Assembly: GCF_900105625.1 (NCBI RefSeq)
Contig: NZ_FNSD01000001.1
Span: 372,001 to 436,000 of the forward strand
Origin: Terriglobus roseus
GTDB taxonomy: Bacteria > Acidobacteriota > Terriglobia > Terriglobales > Acidobacteriaceae
Direction of reading: 5' to 3'
DNA length: 64,000 nucleotides
Positions 25,988-34,431 of this stretch are shown piece after piece. The position numbers and the translations under genes are program-made. The stretch's first letter is position 1, and each line of letters starts with the position of its first letter. Under the pieces are notes generated by a model, which searched no databases, had not been told where the DNA came from, and was given only the letters and a program-made list of their open reading frames with translations.

Positions 25988-28678
25988 TTAACTTTGCTTG
26001 GACGTAGGCATCCGGCCCTTGCGATCCTGTGCCGCCGCCTGACTCGCAGCCGCGATCTGCGGAGCAGCACGCATCACCGCACGGTTCGCGGCAGATTCAA
26101 CTGCAGCAGGGTCGTTCGAACCACGCGCATCGACCGAGACGTTCCAGTGATGAGTGTCACCACCGCCAAACATAGACGCTGTTCGCGAAGCGTTGTTCAC
26201 GTAGCCAGCAGAGCTTGGGGTAATGAGTTCGGGGCCGCGCTCGCCGACAAGGTATGTCGTGCCCGCGTTGATGTTGCCACCCACCGCCCTGCCGCCACCG
26301 AAGAGACCAGCAATAGAAGCCCAGGGGCTTGAATCACCGGCTAGCGAACGAATGGCGTCAGTCGAAGGCATTGAAGGCGCTGCGAGGTTGGCGACAGAAT
26401 CAGAGAGATGTAGGACACCGCCGCCGATGTTGAAGAGACCAGCTACTCCCCCACCAGACCCGGCAATCATCACGTACAGCGGATTAGAACGTGAACCGTC
26501 AGGCTTAGAACCTAAGCCGAAAGCTCCCAGAACCGAAGACTCTGCTGTCTTCAGTCCATAGTTCGCAAGCTGCCCTGCACCGGAGCGGAATGTTCCGCCC
26601 ACAGCGTTCCCAAGTTGGCGTCCGAGGTGATGCTGTCCGCGCTCGCCGATCTTACCTAGCGCGTCGGATAGATCGCTGTTAAGGCCATCGACAGTGGACG
26701 AGTACAGTCCGGCGATCTCTCTAGCCGTGTCCTTTGAGGAAGCCAGCCAGTCATCGTTTACCTTACGCAGAGAACCACTGATGGAAGTGGCTGCTACTGC
26801 GGCGGCATCCTGGACATTCTGAAGATCGAAGGCCGACTTGAGTTCGACCATCTGTTTCGTGATTTCATTGCGCTGTGCATCAGCGTTGGGACCTGTCTGA
26901 ACAGCGTCATAGGAACCTTGCAGACGTGCCCAACGCTCAGCATATTGCTGACTATGGAGCGCTTGTGTCTGAAAGGCTGCTTCGTTCGGACTTATCTGAC
27001 CTGACTGAACACTATCGCGGATCTGCGACTGTGCCATCGCATACTGCGCCTGACGCTGTGCATCACGGAGTGCCTGACCTGAGGTGTATGCGCTGGCGAT
27101 ACCTTTCGCGTAGGCATCTTCCTTGGGGAAGATTGCCTCTGTCGCTTTCCGCTGTTGCCCGGCAAGCTGTATCGACCACTTGAGTGCTTCCTCGCCCTGC
27201 TTGCGATTCTCGTCGTTCAGAACCTTCAGTGATTCGTTAGCCTTCTTGTCGGCGAAGAGATAGTTCTCGGTACCGGATTTTGTTGCATTCTCGCGGTCAA
27301 TCCAGAATTGAAGTACGGCTTGGGCCGACGCTTTACCAGCTGCCTGCATGGCAGCGAGGTCATCGTCCCACAGCTTCCGCTGCTCTTCCGCAGCTTTCTT
27401 AGCTGCTGCATTGGCATCACCGGCTAGTTGTTTCTGACTGGTGAGTCGGTCCTTCTTTGCAGTGAGGGTGGCGTTCTTCGCGCTGCTATCGTCATAGTCC
27501 TGCTCGCCGTAGACGAAATCTTTGACACCGTTAAGGATGTTAAGGTTCTCATCTTGAGAGCCATGCAGCTTCGCGTAAGACTCTGAGCGGCCGTTCGTCA
27601 CCCTGCCGGTCCGGGCATCTACGTCGGCGGTGAACTCGCTCCCGCTACGCTTCGCGATCTCACCGTTCACATACGAGAGGACGGCATTGCGACGGGTAGC
27701 GATGTCACCTTTGGTCTTATCAAGGTCGGCTTGCGATGCGCCGCTGTGTACCTGATCTCGATACTGACGGGACAGGTCACGAAGGTCCTTCATCTGGCGC
27801 TTGACGTCGTCGGAGACGAGGCCGGTGTCACCTTTGCCCAGGAATAGCTGGGCATAGATGCCTGTCTGGTTCTCTTCGAGCAGCTTGCGGAAGCTGCCGT
27901 AAGCGTTGTTCGCGCGGTCAGCAGCATGATCTGCGGCGATGGCAAGGTCTGCCATTGCCAGCGCCAACGTATTGACCGGCTTGTGCTCTAGATGAGCGAT
28001 GCTGATCTCTAGCTGGGCATTGGCTTTGTGAAGTTCATCGTTGCTAAGCAGGATTGGGCCGTTGATGCCTTCGAAACCGTCCTTGATGCGCTGCGCCGTT
28101 TCCAGCGTTTCCTTCCGCATCTGGATGAACTCTTCAACGCCGTGGCCCAGCGCTTCACCGAGGGCGAGAGCGCCAGCGATTGGGAAGGCGATCTCTGCCA
28201 CCTTGGAGAAACCCGGCAGCATAGAGGCGAAACTTTCACCGGCACGCAGGCCGCCGCCACGGAGAATGGCTGAAGCCTGTTGCTGGCGTGTTGGCGTGTA
28301 ATGCTGCTCTGTGGCCTGTAGCTTCTGCGCCTCTTCACGTTGAAGACGCAGAGCCTCTTTCACTGAAAGAATGGCCTGAGCCTTCGCTTCTTCGGCGGTC
28401 ACGGTCTGCTTGCTTGCAGCGGTGGCATCGACAGTGAGTTGCTTATAGGTGCGGTTGATGCTCAGTAGTTCCTGCGCATACTCCTGCTGGATCTTCTTGA
28501 GCTGTTCTGTTGATGCACCAGCTGCCTGTGCCTGAAGGCGTTGCTCGCTAAAGCTGTCCTTTGCCGCTTGCTTAGCGGTGTACAGCTCCTTCTGCATGGC
28601 GCGGATCTCGGCAGAACTAGCTTTGATCGGGGTGATTAGTCCCTGTGCGTCTGCGGAGAATACGACTTTAGCTGCCAT
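25988..28678 (-). CDS. tail tape measure protein
   Basis: An 896-residue protein that sets tail length and is ejected during infection. The N-terminal third is a long coiled coil (AEIRAMQKELYTAKQAAKDS), then hydrophobic and glycine-rich stretches around residues 140-200, more helical repeats to about 700, and a C-terminal FGGGRAVGGNINAGTTYLVG then ERGPELITPS, a well-known tape-measure end motif. Length of about 900 residues implies a tail near 130 nm by the usual 0.15 nm-per-residue rule. The start overlaps the preceding gene by 11 bases. Confidence 0.9.
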   Translation of the reverse strand: MAAKVVFSADAQGLITPIKASSAEIRAMQKELYTAKQAAKDSFSEQRLQAQAAGASTEQLKKIQQEYAQELLSINRTYKQLTVDATAASKQTVTAEEAKAQAILSVKEALRLQREEAQKLQATEQHYTPTRQQQASAILRGGGLRAGESFASMLPGFSKVAEIAFPIAGALALGEALGHGVEEFIQMRKETLETAQRIKDGFEGINGPILLSNDELHKANAQLEISIAHLEHKPVNTLALAMADLAIAADHAADRANNAYGSFRKLLEENQTGIYAQLFLGKGDTGLVSDDVKRQMKDLRDLSRQYRDQVHSGASQADLDKTKGDIATRRNAVLSYVNGEIAKRSGSEFTADVDARTGRVTNGRSESYAKLHGSQDENLNILNGVKDFVYGEQDYDDSSAKNATLTAKKDRLTSQKQLAGDANAAAKKAAEEQRKLWDDDLAAMQAAGKASAQAVLQFWIDRENATKSGTENYLFADKKANESLKVLNDENRKQGEEALKWSIQLAGQQRKATEAIFPKEDAYAKGIASAYTSGQALRDAQRQAQYAMAQSQIRDSVQSGQISPNEAAFQTQALHSQQYAERWARLQGSYDAVQTGPNADAQRNEITKQMVELKSAFDLQNVQDAAAVAATSISGSLRKVNDDWLASSKDTAREIAGLYSSTVDGLNSDLSDALGKIGERGQHHLGRQLGNAVGGTFRSGAGQLANYGLKTAESSVLGAFGLGSKPDGSRSNPLYVMIAGSGGGVAGLFNIGGGVLHLSDSVANLAAPSMPSTDAIRSLAGDSSPWASIAGLFGGGRAVGGNINAGTTYLVGERGPELITPSSAGYVNNASRTASMFGGGDTHHWNVSVDARGSNDPAAVESAANRAVMRAAPQIAAASQAAAQDRKGRMPTSKQS

Positions 28679-29129
28679 TGATAGCGCCTTCGACCAGAGC
28701 GGTCATGGTGGTCACATAGGCGTCATGAGCGGCTTCTGCCGTCGTGTCAATGACGTTGCGAACAAAGGGATGTGGTGGTGTACGCTTCAGGGCGTTCTGG
28801 GCTTTGGCGGTGGGATTCTCGTGGCCTTCATCAACGAAGCGGGCGACGTAGCCGAGCTTGCCAAAACCGACCGTGAGCGTGCTGTCTGCGCCAAGGTGAC
28901 CCACGCTAATACGTGAGGTCACGGCTCCCTTCAGTTCACCCGGCCTCAGGGCTGTGCCTGTGGGTGTTTCCGTGCTGTACGGCGTTGCTGCCACCAATGC
29001 AGGACGGATGACGTCATTGGCAGCACGTAAGGCTTGCCGTTGGAAGTCATCTACCTGTTCTGGAAGACTATCTAGGGCTGCGAGTACCTCATCGAAGCCG
29101 GTGAGCTCGATGTCTGCGGAGTCGGACAT
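28668..29129 (-). CDS. HK97 gp10-like minor structural protein
   Basis: A 153-residue protein with the HK97-gp10-like pattern: ELTGFDEVLAALDSLPEQVD at the N-terminus, RRALVAATPYSTETPTG-type central loop, VGFGKLGYVARFVDEGHENP and HPFVRNVIDTT near the end. In most siphophages this gene lies in the head-tail joining cluster; here it sits between the tail chaperones and the tape measure, an unusual order. It overlaps the chaperone gene at its start. Confidence 0.7.
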   Translation of the reverse strand: MSDSADIELTGFDEVLAALDSLPEQVDDFQRQALRAANDVIRPALVAATPYSTETPTGTALRPGELKGAVTSRISVGHLGADSTLTVGFGKLGYVARFVDEGHENPTAKAQNALKRTPPHPFVRNVIDTTAEAAHDAYVTTMTALVEGAINGS

Positions 29130-29488
29130 GACTCTTCCTTGATCTTTGTGAGCAGTGGGCCGTGCCCCTGCTTCAGCTCTGCGGCGAGTTGCAACACCTT
29201 CGCCATATAATCCGCGTGGGCAACTTGCTTCTCTTCGGAGATTGCCTGCGTGGGCGATTCGCGATTCGTGAAGGACGGATGGTTGGGCATGAACTCAATC
29301 GCGCCGACGCCATCCTTAGGCGCACACATGCTGCTGTTAATCACAGCTGCCGTCGTGAAAGCCGCAGTCATCTCGCGATGAAGCATGGCCTCTCTGTGGC
29401 GGTCGTACAGCAGATGGAACTGTTTGGGCGTCAGACGCCAGAATTCGTCCTCACTGAGACCAAGGTCGTAGCGACCCTGTGCCCACAT
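29072..29488 (-). CDS. tail assembly chaperone, frameshifted C-terminal part (gpT-like)
   Basis: 138 codons from ATG 29488, but the frame is open upstream into the 3' end of the preceding gene. The core motif YDLGLSEDEFWRLTPKQFHL, DRHRE is typical of the T part of tail chaperones made by -1 frameshifting. It is expected to be translated mainly as an extension of the gene at 29512-29871, as in lambda G-GT, and to help assemble the tail tube around the tape measure. Confidence 0.7.
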   Translation of the reverse strand: MWAQGRYDLGLSEDEFWRLTPKQFHLLYDRHREAMLHREMTAAFTTAAVINSSMCAPKDGVGAIEFMPNHPSFTNRESPTQAISEEKQVAHADYMAKVLQLAAELKQGHGPLLTKIKEESCPTPQTSSSPASMRYSQP

Positions 29489-29511
29489 GCTGGCAAGAGT
29501 CTGGCCCAGAC

Positions 29512-29871
29512 CTACTGAACAGCCTGGGCCTCGGCTTCCCCCGGTGCGTCATCGCTGACTACAGGGATGGATTCGGCCCATGCAGCGACGACGGCTTGCT
29601 GGATGACACGCTGATTGCGCCAAGTCACCCAAGAGCCAACCTCTTCCAAGGTGACCGTGTCGTCGTACGGCAGCAGACTTGCGAACAGTAGTGCACGCAG
29701 AGTGGTAGCAGACATCACTTCAGCGGCAAGAGCTTCACGGAACAGGTTCAGACCCGTCAGTTTCTCTACGTGGGCGATAGCGTTCAGGTCGAACGCCAAC
29801 TGGCGTTCTTTCCCTGCGATTTCAAGGAACACATCAGGACGCGTGGAACCAACAGATGCTTGGAACTTCAT
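29512..29871 (-). CDS. tail assembly chaperone, N-terminal part (gpG-like)
   Basis: A 119-residue acidic helical protein (KERQLAFDLNAIAHVEKLTG, TTLRALLFASLLPYDDT) of the GTA-gp10/tail-chaperone type, immediately after the tail tube gene. It ends in GEAEAQAVQ. A -1 shift before the stop would continue into VGLGQTLASMWAQGRYDLGL of the next frame. Both products would be needed in a fixed ratio during tail assembly. Confidence 0.7.
   Translation of the reverse strand: MKFQASVGSTRPDVFLEIAGKERQLAFDLNAIAHVEKLTGLNLFREALAAEVMSATTLRALLFASLLPYDDTVTLEEVGSWVTWRNQRVIQQAVVAAWAESIPVVSDDAPGEAEAQAVQ
29535..29542 (-). promoter_or_regulatory. candidate -1 frameshift site of the tail chaperone
   Basis: The two chaperone frames are both open only between a -1-frame TGA (at GAT-GAC) and the 0-frame TAG at 29512. 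In this window of about 12 codons the best slip site is G-GGG-GAA (G5 run, complement of C5 at 29538-29542). It is not a canonical X-XXY-YYZ heptamer, so the exact site is uncertain while the -1 geometry is firm. Confidence 0.4.
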
Positions 29872-29873
29872 CG

Positions 29874-30338
29874 TTAGGCTCCAGCAGTGTCGGTGATCTG
29901 TCCGGTGATCTGAAGGTCTATGTTGTACGAGCCAGCATCGTCAAGAGACAGGTTTGCTAGGCCAGAGGTGCTGACATAGGCAGCGAACGAACGCAGCAAG
30001 CCGGTGGTCATTCCCACCTGTACGGGATACTGCACCTTCACCGCAAGGACCGTCTGCGAGTAGAAGACGGAATTGAGCATGAGCTGGCCCGTATCAGTCT
30101 GATCCGCAATGACGGCTAGCGTCACTGTGCCGGGATCAATGGTCGTAGGCAGGCTAGTCTTAACCGCACCGGCAGTGGACAGAGATGTCGTGTCAGCGAA
30201 AGAGGTCTTCGGAGCGCTGAAAGTGACGGTCTTGATGCCATTGACGGATGTGAAAGTCGTACCGTCCGAGCTAATAGACAGGGTGCCGCCACGTCCGGTG
30301 AAGGCGTGAGAGGCAGTCAGATTTGAGGGAGAGGACAT
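29874..30338 (-). CDS. major tail tube protein
   Basis: 154 residues from ATG 30338 (MSSPSNLTASHAFTGRGG), which follows AAGGAG at 9 bases; the frame is open to 30392. Beta-rich with TVTFSAPKTSFADTTSLS and PTTIDPGTVTLAVIADQTD, and SVFYSQTVLAVKVQYP, matching siphophage tail-tube proteins. It lies between the tail terminator and chaperone genes, as expected. Confidence 0.75.
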   Translation of the reverse strand: MSSPSNLTASHAFTGRGGTLSISSDGTTFTSVNGIKTVTFSAPKTSFADTTSLSTAGAVKTSLPTTIDPGTVTLAVIADQTDTGQLMLNSVFYSQTVLAVKVQYPVQVGMTTGLLRSFAAYVSTSGLANLSLDDAGSYNIDLQITGQITDTAGA

Positions 30339-30413
30339 GGGAGATGGCTCCTTGAGCGCAAAGGGGTATGCCCGCCTTTCAAGCGGGTTCATGAGTCTGG
30401 GTTGATCAGCGGT

Positions 30414-30803
30414 TTAGCGGGAGGCGATGATCCTGTAGTCGGTCGTCACGCGGTAGTACCGGGCAACCGATTCATAGGTATCCATCTGCGAGAGCAGAGT
30501 GGCTGCAGCGACGGCTGTACCGTCCGGCAGCGTGCCAAGGAAGCCCTCAATGGCGTTCTGGATGGCCTGCGCGGCACGCCGCGCGTCAGCATAGGTTGTT
30601 GCCCACGTGTCGATCTGCAAACGGACCTGCACGAGGTCCGTGAATCCGTTCAGCGTTGGGCTGGTAACCGTGCTCACTCGCTGATAGGTAACTGCGGGAA
30701 GAGCGGCGTCATCCGGCAACATCAGCGGGAAATACCGAGTGGAGATGCAACTGGCGACATCGCTGTCAGAAGTGAGTAATTGGAATAAGCCTTCTTCGAG
30801 CAT
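30414..30803 (-). CDS. tail terminator/completion protein, DUF3168-like
   Basis: A 129-residue protein beginning MLEEGLFQLLTSDSDVASCI with the DUF3168 pattern: PAVTYQRVS, LVQVRLQIDTWATTYADARR, and IEGFLGTL. It caps the tail tube and joins it to the head. It starts 2 bases after the head-closure gene stop. Confidence 0.8.
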   Translation of the reverse strand: MLEEGLFQLLTSDSDVASCISTRYFPLMLPDDAALPAVTYQRVSTVTSPTLNGFTDLVQVRLQIDTWATTYADARRAAQAIQNAIEGFLGTLPDGTAVAAATLLSQMDTYESVARYYRVTTDYRIIASR

Positions 30804-30805
30804 CG

Positions 30806-31138
30806 TTATGAACCGTCGTCTACTTCAAGGCACAGCAGATCTAGCTGCTCGCGGCCTTCGCTGGGATCGTTTATTGCCTGTATGTGGAACAACCGGGTCT
30901 CGTAGAGCACACGCATCTTGCTGGAGATCGCTACCGTCGGGTAGCGGATCGTGATCTTGTGCGAAACCTGAGAGGTATAGCCAGAGGCTGCATAGACCTC
31001 TTTCGAGGTCACGGCCTTGATGGAAGCCCAGCAAGTCAGCAGATCATCCCAGGTGTTCACCTGCTGCCCATATGCGTCCTGAGTCGTTGCTTGACTCTGG
31101 ATGGTGATTCGTCTGTTCAGCGAACCGGCTCTTAGCAT
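30806..31138 (-). CDS. phage head closure protein (head-tail adaptor)
   Basis: A 110-residue protein with the family's MLRAGSLNRRITIQSQ start, DAYGQQVNTWDDLLTCWASI and a C-terminal LFHIQAINDPSEGREQLDLL. Known as SPP1 gp16/HK97 gp7-type adaptor. It overlaps the connector gene by 7 bases. Confidence 0.85.
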   Translation of the reverse strand: MLRAGSLNRRITIQSQATTQDAYGQQVNTWDDLLTCWASIKAVTSKEVYAASGYTSQVSHKITIRYPTVAISSKMRVLYETRLFHIQAINDPSEGREQLDLLCLEVDDGS

Positions 31139-31791
31139 GAGGTGAATACCTTGTAGGGAGCCAGGAGGGCTTCAACGGCAAACGGCAAGATGATCGAAGG
31201 TGTCTCCGATGCTGCTTCCCTGTTTGTGTACAGATGGCCAATTAGCAGAAGCATGGCTTGCTTGAGTGACATTGGGCATGTATCCGCATCCGCACCGTCG
31301 CCGTACGAACCCGCTGTGAAGAGGATCTCGATGCACCCCGGCGAAGTCACATCAAGCACCGGCCAAGTGAAAGCATCCCAAGGTGTAATCCGGGTAGGCT
31401 TCGAATTTGTGTCGACACGGAACTGCGAAGGATCAACACTGACTGTTCCGGTTGATGTCTGGTAAGAGATCGATGTGATTCCCGTCACGCCACCAAGCGG
31501 CAGCGTTATCGAATAACGGTCCAGGATGTAGCTGTATGGATTGCGCTGTTCCGGCGCGAATGTTTCAAAGCTCGTCGGATACGGGAAGCTATCTAGCGTC
31601 ATCTTCCACGACTGCGTGTAAATGGCCCGATTAATGATGTTCTCGACCAACTCCCTCGCCGCAGTGATGAGCGCAAGGATCAGGTCGTCATCTTCCATGA
31701 AATCCACTCTCAAGTGTCGTTTCGCCTGCAAAAGAGACACAGGCTCGCTGCTTGGACCACTCACAAGAGAGAGGCCAAATCTGTTTGGCAT
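31132..31791 (-). CDS. head-tail connector protein (gp6-like)
   Basis: A 219-residue protein with PVSLLQAKRHLRVDFMEDDD and ILALITAARELVENIINRAI at the N-terminus, then a beta domain with SISYQTSTGTVSVDPSQF and C-terminal LKQAMLLLIGHLYTNREAA. This is the phage_gp6 / DUF of head-tail connectors that form a ring under the portal. The portal itself is missing from this prophage. Confidence 0.85.
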   Translation of the reverse strand: MPNRFGLSLVSGPSSEPVSLLQAKRHLRVDFMEDDDLILALITAARELVENIINRAIYTQSWKMTLDSFPYPTSFETFAPEQRNPYSYILDRYSITLPLGGVTGITSISYQTSTGTVSVDPSQFRVDTNSKPTRITPWDAFTWPVLDVTSPGCIEILFTAGSYGDGADADTCPMSLKQAMLLLIGHLYTNREAASETPSIILPFAVEALLAPYKVFTSC

Positions 31792-31809
31792 GTGTTGTCC
31801 TTAAAGTGC

Positions 31810-31835
31810 GAGGGGCGATCCGAAGATCGCCCCTC
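31810..31835 (-). terminator. terminator after the capsid gene fragment
   Basis: A perfect 11-bp stem (GAGGGGCGATC, GATCGCCCCTC) with a CGAA tetraloop, just downstream of the capsid stop on the minus strand. In phages such a hairpin lowers transcription of the joining genes relative to the capsid. Confidence 0.75.
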
Positions 31836-31845
31836 TGAGAGTTCG

Positions 31846-32574
31846 TTACTTGATGCTCACGGCTACGACGCTGTTCACGCCTGCCTTCAGAGCCACACCG
31901 CCAACACGAGCGAACCCTACGAAACCGACTTCATAGCCAGCCGCATAACGTTCGTTGAGGCGGATGATCTCCAGACCAGGTGCTTGCTGGCGGAATACAT
32001 AGCCCTGCTTGAAGTCGCCGAACAGAATCGGTGCATTGCCGGTAGCTACGTTTGGTAGCTGGGTCACCAACTTCACTGGACGGCCAAGGATGGTGCCAAC
32101 GAAGCCGACCGCAGCGGAACCGTAGTCAGGTAGGAACACTGGACGGCCTGCGCTGTCAGTGATGCTAAGGATCGCCCCGAGGGTGGCATTGTTCATCGCC
32201 CAAACTGCGTTCGCAGCATAGGCAGGATCGAGGGCAACCATCGCGCTAACGAGGTCCGCGTACTTGATGACGCCAGTGGTCCCAGTGGTGACACCGGTGT
32301 TGTAAGCAGAGGCCAAGGACTGAACACTACCTGCGTTACCATTGACGATCAGATTGCTAGCGCCACGATAGAAACGCTTTGCGAACTTGTCTCTGATCCA
32401 GCCATCGATGTCGAATCCGGCATCGGTAAGCAGACCACGATCGATCTTGATCACGCCCGTGGTGAAGTTGTCCACCTGAAGGGTCACGCTGGATAGCGTG
32501 GGGTCTACTTCTGCGGCATCAACACCGACTGTGACCGGCGCTAGGCCGTTCGCCGTATCGTTATCAAGCGGCAT
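31846..32574 (-). pseudogene. major capsid protein, C-terminal fragment (HK97 fold)
   Basis: 242 codons covering the A-domain and P-domain ends of an HK97-like capsid protein: VDNFTTGVIKIDRGLLTDAG, VWAMNNATLGAILSITDSAG, FGDFKQGYVFRQQAPGLEII and C-terminal GFARVGGVALKAGVN. Full-length relatives have about 400 residues with an N-terminal delta/N-arm region. Here the coding sequence abuts TerS with no room for it, so the N-terminus, protease, portal and large terminase were deleted in one event. The natural reading seems to continue a few codons upstream (NPIK) before the junction. Confidence 0.75.
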
Positions 32575-33079
32575 CTTGATTGGGTTGCGTGTCTTTGTGC
32601 AGCGTCGCCATGAACGCCTCGAATGGGTCTTGCGTCTGTGGCTCGCCAGTGCTCAACCGTGTGCGGGAGCTTGGATCGAAGCCGAACAGTGCTGCTGCAC
32701 GGTGCATTGCTGCTTTTTCGTCTTTGGCGATGGTCGTCGCCGGATGTCGTTTGATCTTCTGACCGACTACCTCGCCAGACTTGGAGAGGATTGGTTCACT
32801 GATCGTTTGGCCTTCCCTAGTGACCGTCTCTTCCGCGCTGATCCAGCGGGCGTAAGACAGACAATATGAGGCAAGAGCTGCTGTATCCACGGACCGAAGC
32901 ATGTTCAACGCGGTGAGTTCTTGAGTCACTCGGTCCCATTCAGTACGCGCTACCGGCGTTAGGAACGTTGGGCATACAGGGAAGCCTGTGAAGGATGGCT
33001 CTTTCTCGTTCAGCTTGCGTTTGCCGGGGTTCCCGCGCTCTTTCTTAATGGCTGCTGGGAGGGGCTTTCTACCGGGCAT
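32564..33079 (-). CDS. terminase small subunit, P27 family
   Basis: 171 residues from ATG 33079, preceded by CAGGA; the frame is open to 33247. Begins MPGRKPLPAAIKKERGNPGK, the classic P27 N-terminus, followed by FLTPVARTEWDRVTQEL, MLRSVDTAALASYCLSYARW and a C-terminal helix. It recognises the packaging site for the large subunit, which is absent. The last codons overlap the capsid fragment and may derive partly from the junction. Confidence 0.85.
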   Translation of the reverse strand: MPGRKPLPAAIKKERGNPGKRKLNEKEPSFTGFPVCPTFLTPVARTEWDRVTQELTALNMLRSVDTAALASYCLSYARWISAEETVTREGQTISEPILSKSGEVVGQKIKRHPATTIAKDEKAAMHRAAALFGFDPSSRTRLSTGEPQTQDPFEAFMATLHKDTQPNQDAA

Positions 33080-33199
33080 GGGTGGTCCTGATCGCCCGTT
33101 TTGGGCGTATGGGTGGGGGTACATTTCCGCTACAACCTCAAAATTTGCGCGAAATGATACAGTGCATCGCAATAACGTCGCACTGGCGAAGGGAGCAAG

Positions 33200-33418
33200 A
33201 TGATCAACACACCTAGCTGCGAGGAATGTGGAAGTCCCATGGAGCAAACATCATCACTCAACGCCCAAGCTGTGTCCGAGGATGGTGTCGGGTTTGACTG
33301 CCAAGACAACTCTCTATGTCGTCAGTGGGCACCGGAGGGTGTCGGCGGACCATGGGCGCTGCCCTGTCATGGCCATTCAAAGCCACCGAGTATCCAGCGG
33401 TACACAACACGCACGTAA
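33200..33418 (+). CDS. small hypothetical protein with Cys pairs
   Basis: 72 codons with AAGGGAG ahead of the ATG. MINTPSCEECGSPMEQTSSL and FDCQDNSLC give a possible zinc-binding pattern, but the rest is weak. Might be a zinc-ribbon fragment. The following 190 bases up to 33605 show nothing further except the strong GAAGGAGG ahead of the next gene. Confidence 0.35.
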   Translation: MINTPSCEECGSPMEQTSSLNAQAVSEDGVGFDCQDNSLCRQWAPEGVGGPWALPCHGHSKPPSIQRYTTRT

Positions 33419-33605
33419 GGATTCAAAGCTCAGGGCCGATTGCAGCTATGGCTTTGGTGACCGGATCAGCCGGTTCGCAAACTTTCATTTCGCGGGTGTG
33501 TGTGTCTGACCAGGGTGCGGTCTATCGAGGCGAGATTCCTTGCAGTTTGAGGTACCCTACCCACCACGGGCTGGATAGTCCAGTCGTGCGAAGGAGGTTA
33601 GCTTC

Positions 33606-34367
33606 TTGAGTGATCTTGAGCTAGAGATGTCAACCATGAAGCGACTTGACCAGGTCTTGGTTGACATCGTGAAGATGATCAAAAATAAAGTCGGTAATGG
33701 AGTCCTCACCAGACTTGACACAATCACTATTCTTCACATACTTCGGGCTAGATCCATGGTTAAGTCCATGAAGGCTCTTGTGGAGCTCGGGGCGATTCCA
33801 GATTTCTGGACGCTCTCCCGTTCCTTGACTGAGCTGGTAATAAACTGTGATTACCTACAGCATGCTCCGGCGCAAGAGCTGGAACGCTACTTATCGTTTG
33901 ACTTCCAGAAGTTTGCGAAGCAAGCAAACGACCTTAACGAAAATGAATTTGCTCCGAGGAAACTAAGTAACTCGAACAAGGATTGGCTTGCAAAGACGGC
34001 AGCCGACGCGGAAGCCATTACTGGACGGACCGAAAAGCAACCAACTTGGAGTCAGCATCCCCTGCCGCAACGTGCGAAGGAGGCGGATAAGCACTATGCG
34101 ATTGCAGCGCACCAGTCACTTCTACTAAGCTCGGTACCCTTTGGGCATGCTGGCACACACGCCACAATGACCTCGCTAGCCTTTCACATCGATGAACTTC
34201 AAGGTTTGCGAGACGATGCACTTCACGCCATGACACCACAGCACGTTCATGTTGCGGTCTTAGCTATGAGCCTTCTTTGCCACTCAATAAGCGAAGTGTA
34301 TAACCTGCAGTTGTCGCCAATCGTTCTCGCGATCTGCAAAGAAGGTGTCAGCAGACCAGGCCAATAG
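33606..34367 (+). CDS. DUF5677-domain protein
   Basis: A 253-residue, mostly alpha-helical protein starting at TTG 33606 (GGAGG 8 bases upstream). The stretch ARSMVKSMKALVELGAIPDF then TLSRSLTELVINCDYL matches the DUF5677 core found in proteins of mobile elements and defence islands. No catalytic motif is evident. It is on the plus strand, opposite to the structural genes on both sides, and is followed 64 bases later by the DUF2971 gene, likely as an operon. A role in excluding other phages is possible but unproven. Confidence 0.7.
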   Translation: MSDLELEMSTMKRLDQVLVDIVKMIKNKVGNGVLTRLDTITILHILRARSMVKSMKALVELGAIPDFWTLSRSLTELVINCDYLQHAPAQELERYLSFDFQKFAKQANDLNENEFAPRKLSNSNKDWLAKTAADAEAITGRTEKQPTWSQHPLPQRAKEADKHYAIAAHQSLLLSSVPFGHAGTHATMTSLAFHIDELQGLRDDALHAMTPQHVHVAVLAMSLLCHSISEVYNLQLSPIVLAICKEGVSRPGQ

Positions 34368-34431
34368 AAGGTGAACTCACTGTCGGAGCTGGGTCTTTCA
34401 ATCAGAGATCAAGCATTGATATCCTACAAAT

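Noticed and set aside
17651-33079. Interpretation as a siphophage-type tailocin (tail without head)
   Set aside because: The tail module is nearly complete and head genes are partly lost, but the tail-tip J protein and one fibre are also truncated, and connector and TerS genes remain. Random decay fits better than a functional tailocin.
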